NCBI GenBank assembly: GCA_958430865.1
Contig: CAUDNR010002624.1
Coordinates: forward strand, 1-31,854
Origin: Entrophospora sp. SA101
Taxonomy: Eukaryota > Glomeromycota > Glomeromycetes > Entrophosporales > Entrophosporaceae
Length of the DNA stretch: 31,854 bases
Direction of reading: 5' to 3'
Shown: positions 16,805 through 26,449 of the stretch, piece after piece
Numbering within the stretch: position 1 is the first letter of the stretch
Layout of the letters: each line of letters begins with the position of its first letter
Position numbers and translations under genes: made by a program
The notes under the pieces: generated by a model
Told to the model about the DNA's origin: nothing
The model's database searches: none
The model's input: only the letters and a program-made list of their open reading frames with translations

Positions 16805-18451
16805 TTAAAATTTATTCTGACTGGTGCTAATAGCACCTTGATCCATTTCATCATTATTTTGGTATTGATTTTCAAAAATATTGAGGATTTTGTTTATTTT
16901 TTCGTTCATTTGTTTTGTGTTGTGTTCAATATTATTTTGTTTAATTTTCAATTCATTTATTTCATCATTTATTTCATCATTAATCTCTGCATTAAGAGAT
17001 TCATCACTTGATTCATTCATTTTTTTTCTTTTTTGTGTATGTTTGGATGTAGAAGGAATATTTTTTCCTTTTGACAAAATTGAAATATCTAATTTATTAT
17101 TTCCTTTTTGTGAATTAACTTTAGATGAGTTATTTTGAAATTTATTTTCAGTTGTTTTATGTTGAGTTGAAGTATTTGATAAATTTGTGCCAGCATTATT
17201 CTCCAATGCTTCTACTCTCTTCTTTACTTCTTCTATGTCTAGCATTATTTTTTTTAAATCTTTTTGAATGTTTTTCATGATTTCTACTATGTTCTCATTT
17301 TTTTTAATATTATTATTAACATTCATTTTTAAATTTGATTCATTTTGTTTAAATATTTGTTTTGAATTTTTTGTTTTTTCTGCATAAGAAACTCTTTTAA
17401 TTGAATTATTTGGTTCAATAAATCTTTGTTGAGCTTTTTGTGAATTTGATTTTGGCTGAGGAACTCTATATTTATGATAAAGTCCTTGCAGACGTGCATT
17501 TTTTTGTTTAATTTCATCATTTTTTTCTTTTTCTGGACAAACAGCTATTAAATGATCACTGTTACCACATTTATGACATGTTTTGTGTTCATCACTTTCC
17601 CAAGAGAGATTATTGTTTCTGAAGGCAAAATTTGTCAGACATGCATTTTTCATATCTTCATCATTTTCAAAAGTTATGTAAGCAAATCTTTTTCTGGTGT
17701 ATTGTTGTCTTGTTCTTGTAATAAAACAAGTTTTAGCCTTTACTGCTAACATAATATCATGTAAATCATATGCTGTTGTGCCAAATGGCAGATTAGTGAG
17801 TTTTAGAGTACAACTATTTCTTTCGTCTATTTCTTCTTTGGTAACATCCAATGGTGCAATTCTACAACTATCTTTTAAGTACATAATTGACCATTTATCA
17901 CCAAGTTTGCTCATGGATTCTTTATCTTTGAATGTAATTTGTGCTTTATACCAAGTTCCTTGTGCTCTCATTTTAATATTTGTAATTTCTCCATAAGAAG
18001 ATAGAATATTCATTAAAACTTCTTTTTTTGCAGTTAAGGGTAAATCTCTTATGCTAATAGTTCTTTGTCGATAATCTTGGACAGATATTTCTTCATGTGT
18101 TTGAAATTTAAAGTCACTATTTTCTGCAAAAGGTAGTTCACATGCCTTATCTGCATTTTCTTTTGTTCCAAAGGTTGCTACAATATATTTGATTCCTTTA
18201 ATATATTTAATATTTAAGCCAACAAGGGGCTGAATGTTTGATAATACTTTTGAAGCTGATGCAAGTTTTGCATTATTATTACCACCAGGGACATTTTCAG
18301 CTTCAATTTGAACAATAAAACGTTCCTTTCTTTTGACAACAGTCCAATCCTTATCTTCACTTTGATCTAAATTCATATCAGAATCAACGTCATTATTACT
18401 GACATTTTCAAGTCCATTTTGCAATCTTGCAGAGTTTTCATGATTTTCCAT
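16805..18451 (-). CDS. LINE ORF1: RRM, zinc-knuckle and coiled-coil protein
   Basis: 548 residues from ATG 18451. An acidic N-terminus precedes two RRM-like folds: about 130-200 (TISIRDLPL..., later YKAQITFKD) and about 213-285 (CTLKLTNLPFGTT..., later RFAYITFEND), where the short hydrophobic strands stand in for RNP2 and RNP1. A perfect CCHC knuckle C-x2-C-x4-H-x4-C spans residues 292-305 (CHKCGNSDHLIAVC). The C-terminal half is polar with predicted coiled coils at about 385-418 and 490-535, including a duplicated NDEI motif. This is the usual plan of nucleic-acid-binding ORF1 proteins of LINEs, which coat element RNA and chaperone strand transfer. About 175 bp separate its stop from the next open frame. 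It appears intact. Confidence 0.9.
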   Translation of the reverse strand: MENHENSARLQNGLENVSNNDVDSDMNLDQSEDKDWTVVKRKERFIVQIEAENVPGGNNNAKLASASKVLSNIQPLVGLNIKYIKGIKYIVATFGTKENADKACELPFAENSDFKFQTHEEISVQDYRQRTISIRDLPLTAKKEVLMNILSSYGEITNIKMRAQGTWYKAQITFKDKESMSKLGDKWSIMYLKDSCRIAPLDVTKEEIDERNSCTLKLTNLPFGTTAYDLHDIMLAVKAKTCFITRTRQQYTRKRFAYITFENDEDMKNACLTNFAFRNNNLSWESDEHKTCHKCGNSDHLIAVCPEKEKNDEIKQKNARLQGLYHKYRVPQPKSNSQKAQQRFIEPNNSIKRVSYAEKTKNSKQIFKQNESNLKMNVNNNIKKNENIVEIMKNIQKDLKKIMLDIEEVKKRVEALENNAGTNLSNTSTQHKTTENKFQNNSSKVNSQKGNNKLDISILSKGKNIPSTSKHTQKRKKMNESSDESLNAEINDEINDEINELKIKQNNIEHNTKQMNEKINKILNIFENQYQNNDEMDQGAISTSQNKF

Positions 18452-19085
18452 TGTATTAATTTTTAGGTAATTAATTGTCTACCAAGGAATTGGCAGACAT
18501 ACAAGTATATATATACTTTAATTCAGAAAAAGTATTTATGAACCACAGAAACCTTCTAGACAGGGTATTTACTACAAAGAATTGTGTTTTTATTATTTTA
18601 TGTGTTTTATAATTTTATATTTTGATAATAAGTCTATATTAATATGTCACGTTGCATTCTCTTTATTATTATCACATGATAAAAGATCTGCAACAAAATT
18701 TCAAAAATTTCTATTTTTTCAATTCGTTCATTTTCTTTAGCTTCAATTGAAGAATTACAAAATGAGATAACAAAATTAAAAAAAGAATAGAAACTCTTAC
18801 AATGTATTCAATAAATGAAATGACAGGTAAAAGGTTTAGAATATAAATATATTGATGATATACAGTTCACTCTCTTTATGATGATAATAATAATAACAGA
18901 TCATTTGATGAAAAAATGTCATTACATATTTATATATATATATATTTTTTTATTTTTTGTTGGAATTATTTATTTAATTTATATTTTATATTTTACATAT
19001 TTAATATCTATTTCAAAATATATATTTACACGTTTTATTTTCCCTTATTCAAAAAATAAATTATAAATAAATAATTAGTATAGAA
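18452..19085. other. LINE 5' flank and intergenic sequence
   Basis: Probably includes the LINE 5' UTR, whose outer limit I could not fix. At 18741-18790 (plus) a TTCTTTAG acceptor-like site is followed by SIEELQNEITKLKKE and a TAG, possibly a coiled-coil C-terminal exon fragment, conceivably of the interrupted kelch gene or of another lost gene. The rest, including a TATATATA run at about 18930, holds nothing recognisable. Confidence 0.4.
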
Positions 19086-19116
19086 CAAGAAGAATTAGAT
19101 AATTTGACTATATACT

Positions 19117-19932
19117 GAAATTTGGGATGAAACATTTATAGATGAAACAAATATTGTTGAATCAGATATAGAAGATTTAGATGATTTGACAATTCAAGGT
19201 TCAGATGATAATGATACTTCAAAAAATCAAATAAAAAAAGAAAAGACAGTGAATTAAGTGTAAAGCATGTTAAAATGTCAAATAAAAAAGTGCATTTTAA
19301 AAAATCAGGAGGAAGTTTTCAGCATGAATGGTTAAACATATATAAATGGTTAAAATATGATGCAGCAACAAAGAGAATGTTTTGCACAATTTGTAAAGCA
19401 CATGGAAAAAAAAATCAATTTGAGGAAAAGGTAACTAATAGATATAATTAATTAATTTTGCATTTTGCAATTATTAATTTACTAATGTTATAATGTTAAT
19501 ATTTAGGATCAAAGAATGTTTCAAAATCTACTGCTCTAGCAACTCATGCACTTTCAAACCAACATAAAGATGTTTTGCTTCTAGAAAAGGCAAGAATAAC
19601 CATGCATGATTCTTCCAAAAAGGCCATTAATAATGGTAACAAACATATAATTAATATTTACTGGATGGCAAAAAAAAAATATCCCAATTTCCAAACTTCC
19701 AAGTCTTATTTATATCTTAAAACTTATAGAAATAGTGCACTCAATTCAATTTTCTAGTGTAGATTGTGAAAAATGTTTTAGCAAACAGAATATTATCAAA
19801 TGTAGTGTAATGGAAAATGACACATTGCACATATTAATGATGGTTGGTTTAGAAGGTACTGATTTATTTGGTTATGATTTTAGTGATGCTCTTAGTAAAA
19901 TTTTTCAAAGTAAAAACAGAAGAATAAAGTAA
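19117..19932 (+). pseudogene. Internally deleted hAT-like (TTF-finger / C-terminal dimerisation) gene
   Basis: An acidic leader (EIWDETFIDETNIVESDIED) shifts frame at an A-rich run near 19235 into a segment starting MSNKKVHF (ATG 19275) and reading FQHEWLNIYKWLKYD, then MFCTICKAHGKK. That resembles the TTF-type zinc finger of ZNF862/DUF4371-like hAT derivatives. A GTAACT donor at 19431 and TTTAG acceptor at 19506 bracket a probable 76-bp intron. The next exon (SKSTALATHALSNQHKDVLL) fits the finger's histidine end. It stops at about 19755, where a +1 frame supplies VDCEKCFSKQNIIKC, DTLHILMM and NRRIK, matching the hAT C-terminal dimerisation region. The large catalytic middle is missing. Deletion plus frameshifts mark a dead copy. 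Family comparison is from memory. Confidence 0.65.
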
Positions 19933-20174
19933 AAAAATTTTAGAACCCAAAAAATTTTCTTCTGGAAAATTTTTAGCATTCCATTTTTTTTCAGACCCTA
20001 TTTCCAGCTCTGATCTGGAGACGTGACACATAGTTGATATTATTTATTATTTGTAACAAATTTATTTCATGTCTTTAATTATTATTTATTATTATTTATA
20101 TTTTATCAATCTTTTATTTATATTTATATTTTATTATATTATATCAATCTATGTAATTTTATTATATAAAGGAC

Positions 20175-20494
20175 ATCATTTTTAAGTTAATAAAGATAAC
20201 TTGTATTTTTACAATAATTAAAGTACCTGTTTGACAAACTGTTATAATATTGTTTTTATTGAAGAAAAGTAATTCTTACAATTGACATAACAAACAATTG
20301 TATCACCCAGGTAGTAGTAATAATACCAAGGCCAATCATTTTTAAGTTAATAAAGATAACTTGTATTTTTACAATAATTAAAGTACCTGTTTGACAAACT
20401 GTTATAATATTGTTTTTATTGAAGAAAAGTAATTCTTACAATTGACATAACAAACAATTGTATCACCCAGGTAGTAGTAATAATACCAAGGCCA
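20175..20494. repeat. Perfect 160-bp tandem duplication
   Basis: 20175-20334 and 20335-20494 appear identical base for base, starting ATCATTTTTAAGTTAATAAA and ending AATAATACCAAGGCCA. The unit has no open frame. Complete identity means either a very recent tandem duplication or an assembly artefact. Confidence 0.9.
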
Positions 20495-20536
20495 TGCATG
20501 AATGAAACTTTTAATAATGTGTCTCTACCCAGATCT

Positions 20537-20867
20537 CTAGGGTTCACAAGAATAAATAAATAGGAGGATCAAAAAAAATATTTCCCTTCCATTGTATGGT
20601 TCATTATGAATAGAATAATAAATCTGATGACATTGATTACAGGTGTCAGATTTAATATAAAATTTCCCATCACAAACATGCAATTGCAGTGCAATGCACA
20701 CCTTGTCCCCATGGAACTTTTTCTTTTCCACAAGCAAGGCGATTGAACATGTTGGAAGGCTTTTATATGGTTGACAAAAACTTCCCATATCTTCCCCTCT
20801 CATTGAGCTACACTCCTCCAACCTAGGATAGGAGGTTATATGGACAAAAGCCCCTATTTAAAAAATA
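20537..20867 (-). CDS. Unidentified exon-like ORF, cysteine-containing
   Basis: A frame of about 110 codons on the minus strand, open from an AAATAG acceptor-like site at about 20868 to a stop at 20537-20539. It is clearly less AT-rich than its surroundings and has balanced amino-acid use, with MRGEDMGSFCQPYKSLPTC, VCIALQLHVCDGKFY and a TCNQC pair. Its first ATG is at about 20821, which would give 94 residues. I do not recognise a domain. It may form one gene with the ORF at 21221-20922, separated by an AT-rich gap of about 65 bp that has intron-like ends (GTTTGT...AAATAG). Translation of a decayed transposon is the main alternative. Confidence 0.35.
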
Positions 20868-20921
20868 ACAAATTCAGTTGATCAAATAAAAATTAAAAGA
20901 ACAGAAAATTTGGGAAAATGA

Positions 20922-21221
20922 TTAATTTATAAAAACAAACACTATTCTACAACACCAGAGCCCAAATGCAATTTCAGGGTCACCAACCCCGCTCTGAATT
21001 GCAAATTTCCTCCTGTGCTTGAAACGGGTTGCTGATTCTCTTAATATTCCTCCAGAGTTGTGACTTCTTGGACACAGATCCATCCTTACCCTAGAGGTAG
21101 GATTGTTGCAGGCAATTTTTCGGTTAACATAGGGAAGATTGTCAAAAGCGTCCTTGACGATTGATGCAGTCTCAGTAAACTCCAGGGCCTTACACCCCCC
21201 CTGGAAATTTAACAACATCAT
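20922..21221 (-). CDS. Unidentified ORF, possible first exon of the same gene
   Basis: 99 codons on the minus strand in the same less AT-rich patch, with balanced composition (KALEFTETASIVKDAFDNLP, and a basic KHRRKFAIQSG stretch). The last residues run into AT-rich sequence, so a splice donor before the stop (for example the GTTTGT near 20942) is plausible. No motif, signal peptide or membrane segment is recognised. Calling it a gene rests on base composition and length only. Confidence 0.3.
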   Translation of the reverse strand: MMLLNFQGGCKALEFTETASIVKDAFDNLPYVNRKIACNNPTSRVRMDLCPRSHNSGGILRESATRFKHRRKFAIQSGVGDPEIAFGLWCCRIVFVFIN

Positions 21222-21239
21222 TGTATCATTGGAGGCCTT

Positions 21240-22311
21240 GCAGTCAGATTAGCCTTATGTACACGAGGAATGTAAAGGAATGAATGTAAAGTGTTCAAGG
21301 TAGCATGTGTGCCTTGACATCTGTAAATTTTCGATAATCAAACATCGCATACTTGAATTGTTTCAATCATGCTGCCTTGACATCTTCTTGTAATTATATA
21401 TTTAATATTAATGTTATTATTAATATTTGATTACAAAAAGCAAAATACCAATTGTTTACCATCTTGATGAGAGTCTTATAAAATTACCCAGCAAGATTTG
21501 TTCCGCGTTTTGATTTCAATAATATACAATTATATAAAATAAAAGACATATCAGTGCAAATTAAAAATAGTACCTCTGGTTAGTTATTAACACGTCTTCT
21601 TTAGGAGACTCGTGTTTTATCATCACCTGTCAAAAATAAATTGTTTTCAAAAAAAAAAATTCAATCGATCGCGTCAACAAAAAAAAATTTTTTTTTGTGC
21701 AATCAAAAAAATAGGGGTTCTTGCGCGTAAATAATAAAAGGTTTTTGTGTTATGGTGCCCTATTAAATGTTGTAATTTTTGGTATATGGGGGTTTTCTAG
21801 CAAAAGGTAGCTTAAGTGCCCCCTGACCAAAATTGAGTTTTTTGCATAATATGTATTTATATTATAAGGACGAGGAAGGTGGTTCATGCATCAATGGTGT
21901 ATTCCCCAATCCTTGATTGATTTCACTTCATTTGAGTACGTGGAAAGAAATGAGATATTGTTGCTTGATTGCTCAGGTTGATTTCCTGGATTTGGTTGTA
22001 GAAAATGGGAAATGGTATATCTATTTATTCTATAATCCATGATTTCAAAGAGCTGTTAATTATGTATTTACGTGTAGGAGACAATTATTATGTTATGCAG
22101 TTAAGTGTAAAGATTTGATTTTTTTTTTTGAAATTAAACCTTTTAATCAAAACGCTAATGCCATTTTATATGCTTTATACATCAATTTCAATTTTTATTT
22201 ATTGTTGAGAGGAAAAGAAGATGCTCTGTTGTCACAATTAAAAAACTCCCCTTAACCAAGACTCTTTTGAAAGTGTATAATTAGTGAATAATTTCCTTAT
22301 TGTTGTCAACA
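21240..22311. other. Intergenic stretch, no gene seen
   Basis: A loose repeat of TGCCTTGACATCT is seen at 21311 and 21371, and a 22-bp perfect palindrome (nine A then nine T between CA/TG ends) at about 21677-21698. No coding frame of sensible composition, RNA gene or terminal repeats were recognised. Confidence 0.4.
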
Positions 22312-22487
22312 AACAAATAATCAATTCAATTGTCAATTAATTAAATGCAAAATATCTTGTTTTTTGGCTTTTTTTTTAGCAATAAACAAATAATCAATTC
22401 AAATTGTCAATTAATTAATTAAACGCATAATGCTTTTCTTAAAAAGTTAACAAATAATCAATTCGATTGTCAATTAATTAAATGCAT
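22312..22487. repeat. Three dispersed direct copies of a ~38-bp unit
   Basis: The unit AACAAATAATCAATTCRATT followed by GTCAATTAATTAAATGCA starts at about 22312, 22385 and 22449, with 64-73 bp spacing and small indels. The spacers differ. Function unknown; possibly remnants of slippage or of a repeat's internal iterons. Confidence 0.6.
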
Positions 22488-22768
22488 AGTGCTTTATTTT
22501 TAGCTTAGCTAAACAATGATGCTTTTCTTATAAAAGCAAAATAACAGTATGATCTTCATAGCACTAACTAAATATCAAGAAAAAGATGTTTTGCCACCAC
22601 CAAAAAGCATTCTTAGTAGAACATATGATAAAATAACAAAGAACAATAATTAATTCAATTGAAATTAAATAGCTCTTCTTAAAATGTAAAATAACAAAAT
22701 CTATTCTTACTAAACAGTTCTCTTCGATTGGAAAAAGATTTATTTATCATTGCATGATAAATGCTCAT

Positions 22769-22848
22769 CACGTGGAAATAATGGAATTTGTGATTGGTCA
22801 ATGATGATTAACACATTTGATCAATTTAATCAATCGTGTATATATAAA
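22769..22848 (+). promoter_or_regulatory. Promoter-like box cluster in D1
   Basis: CACGTG (22769-22774), an inverted CCAAT box ATTGG (22793-22797) and TATATAAA (22841-22848) follow one another on the plus strand. ATTGG and TATATAAA are also kept in D2 at 24635-24639 and 24674-24681 with similar spacing, although bases around them differ. The presence of the boxes is direct; promoter activity is inferred. CACGTG is absent from D2. Confidence 0.35.
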
Positions 22849-23447
22849 AAAATTGTAAAAATTCAATATTAATAAATAAAAGAGAGAATGATTATCAAAG
22901 AAATAACTTGTTAATGGAACATATGATAAAATAACAAAGATTCAATTTTGAAAAAATTAAATAGCTCTTAAAATGTAAAATAACAAATCTATTCTTATTA
23001 AACAATTCTCTTTGGTTGGAAAAAGATATTTATTTATTTGATCATCAAAGAAAGAAAAAGAATAAAGAATCATGTAGATTGATTTCAGAAAAATAAAAAA
23101 AAATTTTTTTGAAATTTACTACCCAATGAAAACAAAAAATTCCTTCCCAGAAAATTAGGTTTAAAAACATAGAATTTTGCTGGTTCATTGATCATGCCTC
23201 TCCTCACCTTGCAAGCATTGCATGCAATGCTTGCAATTGAATCTATTAAGAAATGAAACATTTGCCATATGACACAATTTGTGCCAAATATGGTGAAAAT
23301 GTTGATCATGCCAAAAGCTGAAAAAACCAAGCGCAGCTAAATGCAAAAGGAGACAATTGGCCAGAAACCTGCACTAAGGTCGCTCACCTTACTGATTTTG
23401 GAAGGTGGTCATGACATGGCAAATGTTTCGTTTCTTACTTGTGTTAA
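22776..23447. repeat. Long direct repeat, copy D1
   Basis: Matches 24618-25260 over its whole length with only small indels and many single-base changes. It starts AAATAATGGAATTTGTGATT and ends at TTTCTTACTTGTGTTAA. It contains promoter-like boxes, an A/T tract at about 23092, and a short plus-strand frame (KETIGQKPA, later LILEGGHD) that is also open in the other copy. The stretch 22617-22745 is a further partial copy of about 22915-23037. It runs straight on into repeat copy B at 23518, so D1 and B may be one larger element. No known family is recognised. Confidence 0.75.
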
Positions 23448-23517
23448 CAAGTTTTTAAACGAAAATGTGACAGCGAGCTTCATGTCTTTTACTCACACAA
23501 CAATATCACTCAGGTCA

Positions 23518-24315
23518 AGACAATAATAGTCTATTTTATCAATTCAAAAAAATACAAATAGGATGGCTGTCCCCACATTTTTTTTTCATTTTTTTTTTAG
23601 AGAAATTTCCTCTCAGGCCATTTCAGCACACGGAACACAACTTTCTATGATGTCCCTGTCCATCTTCAAGCAATCAAGTTTACAGATGATGAGCACATTC
23701 AAACCATGAAATCATCTATCATCACACAACGTTATACAAGATGGTCTAAAAATAAAAATACCACTGCGCCAAGTGTTTCATAGCATTACAATAATAAAAA
23801 TACATGATTCAATTGATTCAATCATTTATTACATATAACAGGAGAGACCATTCTGATAACACAAAATTTTAACCCACGCAATTGTTGATCGACCAATCAA
23901 AATTGTGAATTTGATAACGTTAACATAAAACATTGATACATTTTGTCAACAATCACTTCACCAACAGTTGTTTCATTAACAAATGGTTCGAATTTAAGAA
24001 GTTGGAAGCAACCATTTGAAATAATCTAAAAAATTAAATTGTACTACTCGAAAATGCATTTAAAGGGTTGGTTTTTGACTTGGTTGAAGAATAACTCTCT
24101 TCCTAACTCTTCTCTTGACCATATCTCTTGATATAATCAAAATAACCTTAATATAACGAATGACAAAATGATTGTAAACGCGACCAATTTAAGATATACG
24201 ATCAAGGGGAAACATGAACGATGAATGAAAAAATCAAACAAATTTATTTAATAAAACAAAATCTACAACTCAAAAAATTTTTTTTTGCATGTAATAAAAT
24301 TCCATTGTTGACCAT
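23518..24315 (-). repeat. Repeat family copy B (decayed)
   Basis: Homologous to about 1638-2260 (copy A), both in the same orientation, sharing CTCAGGCCATTTCAGC, GGGTTGGTTTTTGACTTGGT and many other blocks. On the minus strand the conserved peptide pieces PFVNETTVGEVIVD can be read, but stops follow quickly. Compared with A it carries an additional ~130 bp block near 23650-23790 lacking in A. The N-terminal gene parts present in A are absent. Confidence 0.7.
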
Positions 24316-24600
24316 TAACAATCTAATTATATAGATCTTGACCAATCAAACCCGCATATATAGTTATTGAATAGTTGATAATAATAAAACGTTAATTAAA
24401 TATATTTTACAAACAGCTTCGTAGATCTCGACTTTAAGACTTACTTTGATCAAACCCGCATATAATAATAAACGTTCATTTTGGAAACTTGATTTGCAAA
24501 TAGATCTTGACTTTAATACTTACTTCTACCAAGCCCGCCTATATAATTATTTGAATAATTGATGAAGCGAAATCGAGTGGATTTACCCGAGGGTCGAAAA
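24316..24600. repeat. Three degenerate ~80-bp repeats
   Basis: The phrase TAGATCTTGACTTTAATACT followed by TACTTT-GATCAAACCCGCAT recurs at about 24341, 24425 and 24502 with changes, each followed by an ATATAATTATTGAATA-like tail. No coding frame. Confidence 0.5.
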
Positions 24601-24617
24601 GACCTTTGCTATCTGTT

Positions 24618-25260
24618 AAATAATGGAATTTGTGATTGGTCGATGATGATTGACACATTTAAACAATTGTGTATATATAAAATTGTAAAAAATTCAATAT
24701 TAATAAATAAAAGAGAGAATGATTATTAAAGAAATAACTTGTTAGTAGAACATATAATAAAATAACAAAGGTTCAATTGTTGAAAAAATTAAATATCTTA
24801 AAATGTAAAATAGCAAAATATATTCTTATTAAAACAATCCTCTTCGGTTGGAAAAAGATATTTATTTATTTGATCATCAAAGAAAGAAAAGAATAAATAA
24901 TCATGTAGATCGATTTCAGAAAAATAAAAAAAATTTTTTTTTGAAATTTACCACCCAACGAAAACAAAAAATTCCTTCCCAACAATTAGGTTTGAAAAAC
25001 ATGGTTCATTGATAATGCCTCTCTCCTCACCTTGCAAAGCATTGCATGCACGCTTGCAATTGAATCTATTAAGAAACGAAACATTTGGTGTACGACACTA
25101 TTTTTGCTAAATATGGTAAAAACGTTGATCGCTCCAAAAGCCGAAAAAACCAAACGCAAAAGGAGACAATCGGCCAGAAACCTGCACGAAGGTCGCTTGC
25201 CATACTGATTTTGGAAGGTGGTCATGACACGGCAAATGTTTCGTTTCTTACTTGTGTTAA
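24618..25260. repeat. Long direct repeat, copy D2
   Basis: Second copy of D1. It keeps more CpG dinucleotides: for example AACGAAAC, CAATCGGCC and GACACGGC where D1 has AATGAAAC, CAATTGGCC and GACATGGC. The plus-strand frame from 25085 is longer here (74 codons, with TIGQKPARRSL and LILEGGHDTANV) and contains no stop until 25309, but no domain is recognised and the minus strand is also partly open. Confidence 0.75.
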
Positions 25261-25269
25261 TAAAAATAA

Positions 25270-26180
25270 CAATAAAACCGGCCTAACTGAAGAATGTCCC
25301 AAAAAGTAAATCAGAGTTTCACGGGAATGAACTGATTTCTTTAAGTATAGTATTAAGAAATAGGACATGGACATGATATGACAATGACATGACAATGATA
25401 TGATATAGACAATGATAATGAAATTATCATTAGGATAAAATAATTTTTTGGGAACAAATTTTTTACTTTTGTTGGGTGTTTGATTTAAAAAAAGAATCAA
25501 AAATTTTGATTGAAATTTGGTTCCTTTAATCACTTGTAAATCAAATCAAATTGAAATTTTCTTCGTGATTGATTCAATTAAATAAATGTCAGTTACTTTT
25601 TGTTAATATATAAATCAAAAAAACTAAACCACATATTATATTTTTCGAATTTTCGTTCTTTGCTCATTTGTGCACGTGTTTCACGTATGCGTATGATAAA
25701 AACTTGAATATTGGGTTAATAATAATACTAAAGTGGTAGAATAAAGTGTTTATGTAATTAAAGCTAATCAAATTTGGTTGATCGTGGCTGCATTTAATTT
25801 GATTTCTCGTGTGATTGTAAATCTACTTTATTGTTGATTCAAGTTATAAATACTAGCGCCAAATGACAACAATAAATGTAATATTATATTATTATATCAC
25901 CTGCAATTTTTTTATCATCATCAAAAATGTCATCGATTCTGTTAATGATCAGATTGGTAAAAATCACCACAAAAACTAATGAAACAGTATCTGGCAAGGT
26001 GGTGTTTTGGTTAAATGAGAGAATTTGGTTATTTAGAATTTAATTTCATGATATAATTAAAGGTTTGCGTATATTCGTACGTGGATCTTTTTTCTGATGC
26101 CAAAATTAAAGTAGGTTTTTGGCTGCAAGTAGTCAATCATTAATGATGAATTAATTATATCCTCTCTCATATTATCATAT
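25270..26180. other. Gene-poor stretch with GATATGACAAT microsatellite-like run
   Basis: At about 25366-25430 a degenerate run of GACAATGATATGAC units. At 25845-25960 a TATAAATA box is followed about 80 bp later by an ATG (25929) in an open stretch of ten codons (MSSILLMIRL) ending at a possible GTAAAA donor; this could be a lost gene's promoter and first exon but cannot be substantiated. Nothing else recognised. Confidence 0.35.
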
Positions 26181-26182
26181 GG

Positions 26183-26432
26183 GTCGCGTTTACTTCGTCG
26201 AAAGTTTACGTCGAAAGTTCATTTTGTCAAAAATTATTTCATCCTTGAGCCAGAGACCAAACGAGTTAGATGTGAGGAGTATGGGAAGTTAGTTAAGAAA
26301 ATTAGGAGTTTGTGGCAAGTGTGAGGAGGAATTTGTTTAATGAAGTTTTTTTTTCTGACGAAATAATTTTCGACGAAATGAACATTCGACGAAACAAACA
26401 TTCGACGAAATGGGTGTCGACAAAATGAATAA
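26183..26432. mobile_element. Foldback element / MITE with long inverted ends
   Basis: The left arm (about 26183-26243) and right arm (about 26354-26432, inverted) match over roughly 60 bp. The core GTTCATTTCGTCGAAAATTA is present on the right; on the left it reads GTTCATTTTGTCAAAAATTA. Each arm is itself made of tandem TTCGTCGAAWGTT units. The loop of about 110 bp has no gene. The left arm has lost several CpG sites kept on the right. It lies just upstream of copy C. No target duplication could be fixed. Confidence 0.65.
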
Positions 26433-26449
26433 TACAAAAATTAACTCTT

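Larger units (their letters stand above)
8834..18451 (-). mobile_element. Large LINE (non-LTR retrotransposon) with an extra repeat ORF
   Basis: On the minus strand, 5' to 3': an RRM/zinc-knuckle ORF1 (18451-16805), a second ORF (16512-14326, interrupted by a MITE), an endonuclease/reverse-transcriptase ORF (14326-10928), two out-of-frame continuation segments with a degenerate RNase H fold and CCHC motif (10973-9121), two overlapping AATAAA signals at 8898-8889, and an interrupted oligo(A) tail (plus-strand T tract at 8834-8872). The length of about 9.6 kb is large for a LINE. The sense strand is strongly A-rich. The 5' boundary is not defined: I found no target duplication matching the kelch sequence beside the tail. 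The endonuclease is APE-type, so the element belongs with the APE LINEs, and the RNase H region suggests a Tad/I-like branch; exact clade is not assigned. Confidence 0.9.

Noticed and set aside
19991..20012. CAGAGCTGGAAATAGGGTCTGA on the minus strand as a hAT terminal repeat
   Set aside because: It resembles hAT ends, but no matching left end or 8-bp target duplication was found on the other side of the pseudogene.
21661..21700. A9T9 palindrome as a terminator or cruciform
   Set aside because: Similar A/T runs occur at 1331, 23092 and 24923; nothing beside it suggests a transcription unit.
25085..25309. Plus-strand 74-codon frame in D2 as a gene
   Set aside because: The corresponding frame in D1 starts differently and is shorter, both strands are partly open, and no domain is recognised; described only as part of the repeat.
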